64,000 nt of DNA. Source: Prionace glauca. Its lineage: Eukaryota > Chordata > Chondrichthyes > Carcharhiniformes > Carcharhinidae. Below the pieces are notes generated by a model that did not search any database, was not told where the DNA came from, and saw only the letters and a list, made by a program, of their open reading frames with translations. The position numbers were made by a program, and so were the translations under genes. The stretch covers positions 22,863,538 through 22,927,537 of the forward strand of contig CM075760.1 of NCBI GenBank assembly GCA_037974335.1, given 5' to 3'. Positions 56,640-64,000 of this stretch are shown here, piece after piece. How positions within the stretch are numbered: the stretch's first letter is position 1; each line of letters opens with the position of its first letter.

Positions 56640-57764
56640 AGGTAAGAAAAGCTCAAACCAAGGCTGGTACAAAAGAAAAGCCAAGAAGGCTGCCTTAATG
56701 TCAATCGCCCATGACTCCGACATTCAACATTGTGAAATGCATCAAAAGGTTAGTCATGGCATGAATCAAGTCCACCCCCCCAGATTGCCTGAATCCACTA
56801 CAGTTCACCTATCTCCACAACAGGTCCACAGACACCTGCCGCTGGCCCTCCACACAATCCTAAAACACAGAAACATGTTTATTGACTGCAGCTCAATGTT
56901 CAACAACATTATTCCTACGAAATGCATGTCAAAAATCTGTGTCTTGGGGCTGGGTTCCTGCCTCTGCAATTGATCTTGAACTTTGTAACCCACAGATAGC
57001 AATAAATAAGGGCAGACAACAACACCATCTTCACAAGCATCCTCAACAGTAGTGCCCCTCAAGGGTGTGTACTCAGCTCTTTATTACACTCCTTATACAC
57101 CAATGACTGTATGGCCAAATTCCACTACAACTCGACTTCCAAGTTTGCTGATGACATCACTGTAGTGGGCCAGATCTCGAACAAAATGATGATGGAGAGG
57201 CTGGTGAACTGGGACAAAGCCAAAAACACATTCCTCAATGTCAACAAAGCAAAGGAGATAGTCATCGATTTCAGGAAGCAGGGTAGAGTACATGCTCCTG
57301 TCTGCAACATGGGATGAAGATCAATTGATCGACATATTGAAGTTTTCAGGATTTCAGATCACCAACCACCTGTTCAGGTCCCTCCATGATAACCTTACAG
57401 TTAACAAAGCACACCAACTTCTCCACGTTCTCGGGTGTCTGAGGACATTTGGCATGTCAGCTATGCCTCTCACCAATTTTTACAAGTGCACTATGGAAAA
57501 AAAAACTTTCTGCTTGTACCACAGCTTGGTATGGCTCCAGATCTGTCCAAGACTGCAAGAAACTTCAAAGCCTCGTGAATGAAGTTCAGTCCATCACTCA
57601 AACCTACCTATTGACACTGAGTACAATTCCCGCTGCCTCAGAAAAGCAGCCAGCCTAATTAAGGATCCCACGGACCAAGGACAAACTCTTCCACCTTGTT
57701 CCATCGGGAAAAAATAAATAAATGTTTTGAGGACATGCACCAAACGACTCACAGAATTCTTAAA
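56640..57764 (+). mobile_element. LINE fragment of a second clade (L2/Rex-like text)
   Basis: Encodes DCSSMFNNIIPTK, SPQGCVLS-like text, YTNDCMAKFHYNS, SKFADDITVVGQIS, NVNKAKEIVIDFRKQG and, after frame breaks, TTAWYGSRSVQDCKKLQ. The FADD box and IVDFRK motif differ from the CR1 copies. The same element type is split at 23890-26181. It is interrupted at 57764 and resumes at 58375. The clade name is uncertain. Confidence 0.8.
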
Positions 57765-57786
57765 GTGCACAGTGAGTCCATTGACC

Positions 57787-58086
57787 CTCTGGACAATACT
57801 AACAGTTGACAGAGGTAGATCCTGATCCCTCGACAGTTCAGAATTTCTATTATATTTACCCAGGACAGAACCTAGAGAAGGGACCACAGCATTGTGACCA
57901 CCATTAACACAACACAGGAAGAAACAATAATCTCACACTCGATTGGCAGAAAATACAAGCGTCATTGTTTGCTTTCAACTGTGGGAGAAAGCTTTTGCTT
58001 TTAGTGAGATGCTGCCGTCCATAGTGTCCAATGTATTAGCAGCTGACACACTCTGGATAACTGGAGCACTGAAGCTTAGTGAGTCC
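57787..58086. repeat. Direct repeat, right copy, inserted in the LINE
   Basis: Counterpart of 56308-56606 at an offset of about 1480 bp, with 'gcattgtgaccaccatt' and 'gtgggagaaagcttttgctttt' in common. Confidence 0.85.
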
Positions 58087-58139
58087 TGCACTGACCACAA
58101 TCCCACACAGCCTCGATCCCCGAAGTCCCACATATTTTT

Positions 58140-58370
58140 CTCTAACATACATATCCCAGGGCTCCAATGGGGAATTTAGCATGGCCAAGATACCTTACCT
58201 GCACATCTTTGGAGTATGGGTGGAAGCCGGAGTATCTGGAGGGAATCCACACAGATGCTGGGAGAAAGCGCAAATTCCACACAGACAGCGATCCAAGTCG
58301 GGAATTGAACTCAGGTCCCTGGAGACATGAGGTAGCAGTGCTAATCATTGTGCCTCCATGCTGCTGACTT
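58140..58370 (-). mobile_element. tRNA-derived SINE
   Basis: Plus-strand text 'cctgcacatctttggagtatggg', 'gggaattgaactcaggtccctgg' and 'gcagtgctaatcattgtgcc' is a reverse SINE. Confidence 0.85.
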
Positions 58371-58374
58371 AAGA

Positions 58375-58560
58375 AAAGGTGGTTCTCTGCTGCCATCAGA
58401 CATTTGAATGGATCTGCATCTCATTAAGTTGATCTTTTCTACATCTTAGCTACAACCGCAACATTGCATTCTATCCTCTCTCCTCTATGTACAGTGTGCT
58501 TTGTACAGCGCTCAGGAAACAAGATTTTCACTCCGATCAAAGCATTTCAGTTTTTCACAT
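58375..58560 (+). mobile_element. LINE 3' end, continuation of 56640-57764
   Basis: 'ctgctgccatcagacatttgaatgg', 'catctcattaagttgatc', 'ctctatgtacagtgtgctttg'. Same 3' end as 23890-24076/26098-26181. Confidence 0.85.
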
Positions 58561-58920
58561 CTCAAGTTGGAACATCAGCATGATGTCTCTGGCCTTACCT
58601 GTGACGTTGTGCAGGTTAATGATGTACATGGGACGGGGTGGTTGAGAATGAATTTACAAAGCTCACTGGACACTGGGGAGCTGCGAGATACTGGACTTAC
58701 TCAAAGTGAATCCTTTCAAGAGAAACACCACATGTTCTTGTAATAAGAGAAATCCCAATAGGCAATATGTGAGAATGGATCTGATTTCAAAGTAAAAAGA
58801 ATCTTCACTGGTGATGATGGAATCTCAGAGAGTGAACCAGGGTCCCTGACACTGTGGGGCAGCAGTACTAACAACTGTGCCATAGTTCCATCTAACAAGG
58901 TGTCCTGGAGACATCCGAGA
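58561..58920. other. Unassigned, with a small reverse SINE fragment
   Basis: The SINE piece is at about 58825-58890 ('gtgaaccagggtccctgac', 'gcagtactaacaactgtgcc'). Confidence 0.45.
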
Positions 58921-58924
58921 TCAA

Positions 58925-60610
58925 GGACAAGACACAAACATCATCAAATCCATGGCAGGGAAATAATTAAAAAACAATCTGAGGGAAAGAATTAACATCC
59001 GCTTCGAGAGTTGAGGATTTATGAAAAATAGTCAGCATGGCTTTGTCAGGGCGAAATCATGTCGAACAATTTGCTGGAATATATTGAGGAGGTGACTGAA
59101 TAAGTAGATGAGGGAAGCCTAGCCGATGTAGTATACATGGACTTCAGAAATGTTTTTGATAAATTCCGTGTGAGAGACTGAACAAGAAAATGATAGCTGA
59201 AGGGATCCAGGACAATTTGCAAATTATATTCAAAATTAACTGAGAGGCAGGAGGCAGAGGGGAATGGTGAAGTTTGCTTTTGTGACTGAAGGCTGTTTCC
59301 AGTTTCGTTCCACAGGAATCAATGCTGGGTACTTTGTTGTTTGTAGTGCACATTGACATTCTAGACAGGAATGTGTGAGATATGATCAGTAAGTTCGCCA
59401 ATGATACAAAAAATGGTGATGTGGTAAATATTGAGGAGGAAAGCCTTAGATTACAGGAATCATAGAATCCTACAGTGCAGAGGGAGGTCATTCGGCACGT
59501 CGAGTCGGCACCGACCACAATCCCATCCAGCTCCTATCCCTGTAGCCCCATTCATTTACAATAACGAGTCACCCTGACACTAAGGGCGATTTAACCCGGC
59601 AAATCTACCGAAACCACATGCCTTTGGAATGTGGGAGGAAACTGAAGCATCCGGAGGAAGCTCATGCAGACACAGGGAAAATGTGCAAACTCTACACAGA
59701 CAGTGACCCAAACAAGAAAACTAACATGCGTCTTTGTTGATGTGAGCAGATGTACCGAGGAAACGCATAGACAAATAGAATTTAAACCTGAAAAGTGTGA
59801 AATGATGCATTTTGGGAGAACTAAAAGGGAAAAGAAATGCACAATGAACAGTAGAGTGTGAGGAATTCAAAAGCACAGACTGAATGTGGGGTGCATATAT
59901 GAGGATCATTGAAGACAGCAAGATAGGTACATTAGGAGGTTAAGGCAACATTTAGGACATTTGCATTTTGCAGACACAACATAGAATATAAGAGTTCAGA
60001 GGTTGTGATGGAAGTGTGTAACATGCTGTTTAGTTCAGAGCAGGAAAACTGTGTGCAACTCTGGTCATCACACTACAGGAAGGATGCAATTGCACTGGAG
60101 ACAGTGGAGAGGAGATTCACCAGGATGGTGCCTGGCCTGGAGAGTTTCAGATGTGAGGAGAGGTTGGTTCGTCTGAGTTGGCTACCTTAGAGCAGAGACG
60201 GCTGTAAGGGGAGTGAATGTGGGGGTGGTGGTGGGGAGCGCTTTCAGGTGGGGGGAGGGGACCTGAGCGATATGTACAAAATTATGCGGCACATAGATAG
60301 GAAGAAACTTTTTTTTCCCCTTTAGTAGATGTGTCAATAACTAGAGGAGCGCGGATTTAAGGAAAAGGTTAGATTTTTCTGTGGATTTGAGGAAAATTAT
60401 TTCCATCCACGGGGTGCTGGGATCTGCCGCTCAGGGCCTGAAAGGATGGTAGAAGCGGGGACAACCACAAGAGGCATTTAGATCAGCAATTCAAACACCA
60501 GAGCATACAAGGCTGTGGATTGAGTGCTGGAAAATGCGATTCGATTGGGTAGCTGTTTGATGACCAGTTCAGACATAATGGGTTGAAGGGCCACATTTTG
60601 TGCCACTAAA
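58925..60610 (+). mobile_element. CR1-clade LINE, old, with a SINE inserted
   Basis: Plus-strand RT text in order: 'cagcatggctttgtcagggcg' (HGFVR), 'atacatggacttcag' (YMDF), 'ccacaggaatcaatgctggg' (PQGSMLG), 'agtaagttcgccaatgatac' (SKFANDT), 'aaaagtgtgaaatgatgcattttggg' (KCEMMHFG), 'agattcaccaggatggtgcc' (RRFTRMVP), tail to 'gggttgaagggcc' at 60590. A reverse SINE sits at 59459-59722. Diverged but continuous. Confidence 0.88.
59459..59722 (-). mobile_element. tRNA-derived SINE inside the LINE
   Basis: 'catagaatcctacagtgcag' tail, 'gtgggaggaaactgaagcatccgg', and 'tacacagacagtgaccc' at the head side. It separates two halves of the LINE reading region. Confidence 0.88.
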
Positions 60611-60900
60611 ACTCGATGGCTGTCACACCACCCTCAGCAGTGACCCCATCACTTAAAGCTTTCACTGCGTTGGTTGGGATACCAACCATGTTCCGAACCG
60701 ATGTGGTTGCAAATGTGCAATTGCAGCCAGCAGTGAGCGGCCTGGTCTGAGAGAGACATCTGTCAGCCCTCTGCTGCTGCAGCTCGCTTCAACGCAATAG
60801 CTACCCCCAGATAGTCTGGAACTGCAGCTCTTTGTGAGGAGCTCCCGAACGAACATAGCACCTACTCAGCCTCCCAACACTTGGACCAATCATCCCCTCC
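60611..60900. other. No recognised feature
   Basis: Unassigned, moderately GC-rich, flanking the minisatellite. Confidence 0.4.
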
Positions 60901-60904
60901 TTCC

Positions 60905-61335
60905 ACCACAACAATTGCATGTGGAGTCACAGCAAGGCCCCCTCCCTACCCCACTCTGCATGCAGAGAGGCAGCGAGGCCTCCCTCCCCATCACACTGTG
61001 CATGCAAAGAGGCAGTGAGCTCCCCTCCCAACTTCACTGTGCATGCAGAGAAGCAGAGATCCCCCCTCCTTACGCCACTGTGTATGCAGAGGAGCATCGA
61101 GACTCCCTCCCTAAGCCACTGTGCATGCAGAGGGGCAGCTTAGCCTCCTCTCTACCCCACAGTGCATGCAGAGAGGTGGCGAGGCCTCTCTCCCTACCCC
61201 AGTGTGCATGCAGAGAGGCAGAGAATCCCTCCTCTCTACCCCACTGATTGCGTGCAGAGTGGCTATAAGGCCCTCTCCCACCACCAATTGCGTGCAGCGT
61301 GGCAGCAGGGACCCTTTCCCAACCAGCAACTACAT
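60905..61335. repeat. 42-bp minisatellite, about 10 units
   Basis: Landmark TGCATGCAGAG recurs at about 60958, 61000, 61041, 61082, 61123, 61164 and 61206, with GCGTGCAG variants at 61249 and 61291. As 42 is a multiple of three, several frames stay open and give 14-residue protein-like repeats (LCMQRGSEA). I see no sign that they are translated. Confidence 0.93.
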
Positions 61336-61339
61336 GACA

Positions 61340-62020
61340 GTGGCACGGGAGCAACTTCCTAAAACTGGTGAGGGCAGAGTCTTTCATTTTTTTAAGCAGG
61401 TGGTGTGAATATTGTCATGGATTGGCTAGTATGTGGGATTGACATTACAATCTGATCTTGAATGTTTTGAATAGCAGCAGGCTTGCCTGTAATATGTTCA
61501 TGCACACAATACAAGATAACCTCAGTTTTGCAGAAGTCCAAATCATCAATAACCTGCCCTGGACTCTGGGTGAATTAAAAAAAATACCAACTCAACTTAT
61601 GAATTAACCTATTCAGGCCTTCGGCCATTTTCTGTTCTCCATTACTACTTCTACAGCATCATTTTCCAGCGGCCTAGTGTATGCTCTTGTCTCCCATTCA
61701 CCCTTTATTTATCGAAAGAAACTCTTCAAAACTTAGTTCATATGATTGGCTAGCACACCATCATAATTTGTCTTCTCTCTCATTTCTTTTTTTAAAGGCT
61801 TCCCACTAGTCTTTACTACATGGTATGCTGTTTTTGTTTGCATTTTATGATATCTCTGACTTTGCTCACCAGCCACGGTTGCCTCATTCTTCCCATTTAA
61901 TGCTTCTTCTTCGCATAAAATTTTGCTGTACCTCCTGAATTCAATCCAAACCACTCCTGGCATTGCTGTTCCACCATCTGATCTGCTAGCCTCCTCTCCC
62001 AATCAATTCCAGACAGCTCA
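61340..62020. other. Unassigned; possible old repeat
   Basis: The minus-strand frame 61733-62002 (89 codons, Lys/Glu-rich) has no family that I recognise. Confidence 0.35.
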
Positions 62021-62024
62021 AAGA

Positions 62025-63000
62025 ACAAAACAGAGGACAGAGAACAGTACAGCACAGGAACGGGCCCTTCAACTTGCTCGGAACATGATGCCTACATAAA
62101 CTAAAACCATATTAACTGACAGAACCCCTAGCCGTCCAATCACATCCTATTCATGTATTTGCCTAAATATCCCTAAGATGCCGCCTTCATACCTGCTCCT
62201 GCCCGGGCAGTGCGTTCCAGATGATCATTACCCATTTTTAAAATAAACTTGCCTCACACATCCCTTCTAATCTTTTCCCCACACACCTTAAATCTACATC
62301 ACTCGAACATGGCATTCCTACTAAATACCCTGTCGATGTCGCTCATGATCTTGTAAACCACGATCAGATAACCCCTCAACAAATCGAGTCCATCCAACAT
62401 CTCCTCATAGCTAATATCCCCCAGACCAGACAACATTCTGGTAAAACTTCTGATTGTGTGAAACCCGAATTGCACACAAATAAGGCCTAACTAAGTTTCT
62501 GTCCATCTGCATTGTATGACCTACCAATTTTTATACCCAATGCCCCAACCAGTTAAGACAAGCATGCTGTCTGCCTTCTTGATTACGTTATTCACTTGTG
62601 TTTCCACTTTCAATGATCAGTGGACATGTACACCCAGATCTCCTTGCCTGTCAATGTCCTACGTGTTCTACCATTGGTTGTATAATTCCTATATGCATTG
62701 AACCTTCCAAAATACATTATCTCACATTTGCCCGGATTAAACTCCACCTACCGTTTCTCCACCCACACTTCCAACCATTTATACCTTACTGTATCCTGTG
62801 AATCTTCTTCACGATCCACAACTCCAGAATTTTTATGGACTTTTTGCAAAGAGACAAATCAGATTAGCTACATTTTCCTCCAACTCATGTACATATAGTA
62901 CGAGGATCAAAAGTTCCAGGATGGATCCCTGTGAAAGACCACTAGTCATAGCCTTCCATTCAGAAAAAAATATCCCCTGCTGCTAGTGTCTGCCTTCTGT
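62025..63000 (-). mobile_element. CR1-clade LINE remnant
   Basis: 3' tail-like 'aaagaacaaaacagaggacag', 'gaacgggcccttcaac', then reverse RT text including 'caccagatctccttgcctgtc' type and 'gaatccctgtgaaagaccactag' (SGLSQGSIL) near 62925. Frames broken. Confidence 0.8.
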
Positions 63001-63335
63001 GTCCAAGTATAAATGGAGGGTTTAGATCAGGTGAGGTATTTACCAGATCAGCTGATGACAGTGGGCAGAGAGTTCAAGGATGATGCTAAATGGGTGAAAG
63101 TTAATATATGGACAGCAGAGTTTGGGACGAGCCTTTACTCTGCAGCTTTGTAACTCGGAGGTTAGCCAGCAGAGATCTGGAATAGATGAGTCAGGATATG
63201 GGACAGCTGGAGTGAGGCTAAATGTGATTCTGGTGGTGAAAATAGTCAGGATTCATGATATAGTGAATAACACAGGAACAAGCCCTTGGCCCTCAAAGTC
63301 AACACCAATCATGATTTATCATGTTTACCAGGTTG
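63001..63335. other. Unassigned repeat-like sequence
   Basis: 'gaataacacaggaacaagcccttggccctc' near 63262 looks like a CR1 3' UTR piece. Nothing else was recognised. Confidence 0.35.
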
Positions 63336-63339
63336 ATTC

Positions 63340-63535
63340 TGGGGATGGCGGGACTGATGTAAGAGGAGAGATTGACTAGGTAAGGATTATTTTCGCTTGA
63401 GTCCAGACGCATGGGAGGTGGATCTCATGGAAACTTTTAAAATTCTAACAGAACTAAACCGAGTAGATGTCGAGAGGTACTTCCCGATGATGGGGAGAGT
63501 CCAGGACTAGGGTCAGAGTCTGAGGATTCAGCGTA
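63340..63535 (+). mobile_element. CR1-like LINE fragment
   Basis: Plus-strand text 'gggaggtggatctcatggaaac' and 'gagaggtacttcccgatgatgg' corresponds to RGDLIET and RLFP positions. Confidence 0.6.
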
Positions 63536-63574
63536 GAACATTACGTGAAAAAGAAAAGCTACTGCCCTCTCTCT

Positions 63575-63885
63575 GACTGTATCTCTCTACTCTACAACAT
63601 CCTCTGGCAACACGTTCCAGGCACCTGACAGACTCTGCATGAAAAACTTTCCCCACACTTCTCGCTTAAACTTTCTCCCTCTCACCTTGAACCTATGCCA
63701 CCTCGTAATTGACACTCCCATCCTGGGAAAAAAAAGCCTCTGATGATCCATCCTGTCCTTTCCTCTCATAATCCTGTAGACATTTATCTGGTCTCCCCTC
63801 AGCCATTGTCTTTCAGTGAAAACAATTCTAGTTTATTCAGCCTCTCCTCATAAACAATGTCCTTGAGACCACACAACATATTTTA
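63575..63885 (-). mobile_element. CR1-clade LINE fragment
   Basis: The minus strand encodes RWHRFKVRGRKFKREVWGKF and FFMQSLSGAWNVLPEDVVE, equivalent to TRGHRFKVRG and FFTQ..WN.LP..VVE. It lacks both ends. Confidence 0.8.
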
Positions 63886-64000
63886 AATTCATTCGTTTGG
63901 ACATGGGCGGTGCTGGGTAACCAGCATTTTAGATTGCTTATTCGCTGTTGCCATTGAGGACGTGTTTGTGAGCAAGCTCTTTTCAATCACTGCAGTCCAT
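63886..64000 (+). repeat. Dispersed repeat, cut by the window edge
   Basis: 'aaattcattcgtttggacatgggcgg', 'ccagcattttagattgc', 'tttcaatcactgcagtccat'. Same family as 53560-53880. Confidence 0.6.

Noticed and set aside
1-64000. CRISPR arrays, bacterial operons or phage genes
   Set aside because: Intron-exon structure, SINEs, LINEs and Ig genes show animal nuclear DNA; the tandem arrays have no spacer-repeat pattern.

Overview
The window is genomic DNA of a cartilaginous fish, most likely a shark. The evidence is a cluster-type immunoglobulin heavy-chain (IgH) locus with unjoined V, D1, D2 and J segments, IgM-type constant exons whose residues match shark mu chains, and a dense background of CR1-clade LINEs and tRNA-derived SINEs of the kind common in elasmobranch genomes. 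This assignment comes from reading the sequence; no database search was made.

Region 1 (1-15.8 kb, minus strand) is one IgM heavy-chain cluster read right to left: leader (15649-15694), VH (15211-15515), D1 (14776-14789), D2 (14385-14396), JH (13941-13988), a 10.8 kb J-C intron, then CH1 (2879-3178), CH2 (2153-2458), CH3 (931-1239) and the first part of CH4 (1-126), which runs off the left edge. All coding exons seen are open, and all splice sites and recombination signals (RSS) are present. The spacers are V 23, D1 12/22, D2 12/12 and J 23, which permits V-D1-D2-J joining and forbids V-J and D1-J. The J-C intron holds a sense-strand G-rich minisatellite with AGCT sites about 1 kb before CH1, two other large simple-repeat blocks, LINE/SINE insertions, and a decayed tandem array next to JH that seems to derive from copies of the J flank.

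Region 2 (15.8-30.3 kb) carries the 5' flank of this cluster twice. Copy A (about 15.2-19.7 kb) belongs to the intact gene. Copy B (about 23.7-30.3 kb) keeps only a broken VH fragment (23731-23864) and its upstream flank. It was split by an older LINE, which was itself split by a younger CR1 LINE. Its D, J and C parts were not found.

Region 3 (30.3-54.8 kb) is repeat-dominated: stacked CR1 LINEs (24.1-26.1, 31.3-36.1, 47.2-48.8, 51.3-53.1 kb), another LINE at 37.8-38.8 kb, many SINEs, a 52-bp satellite (50319-51304), degenerate AT-rich arrays, and a CpG-rich promoter-like block (46.4-47.1 kb) with NRF1-, YY1- and CRE-like motifs but no recognised gene.

Region 4 (54.8-64 kb) has one clear host gene, a GPR139-like class A GPCR exon on the minus strand (54856-55757), followed by a nested LINE/SINE graveyard, a 42-bp minisatellite and further LINE remnants.
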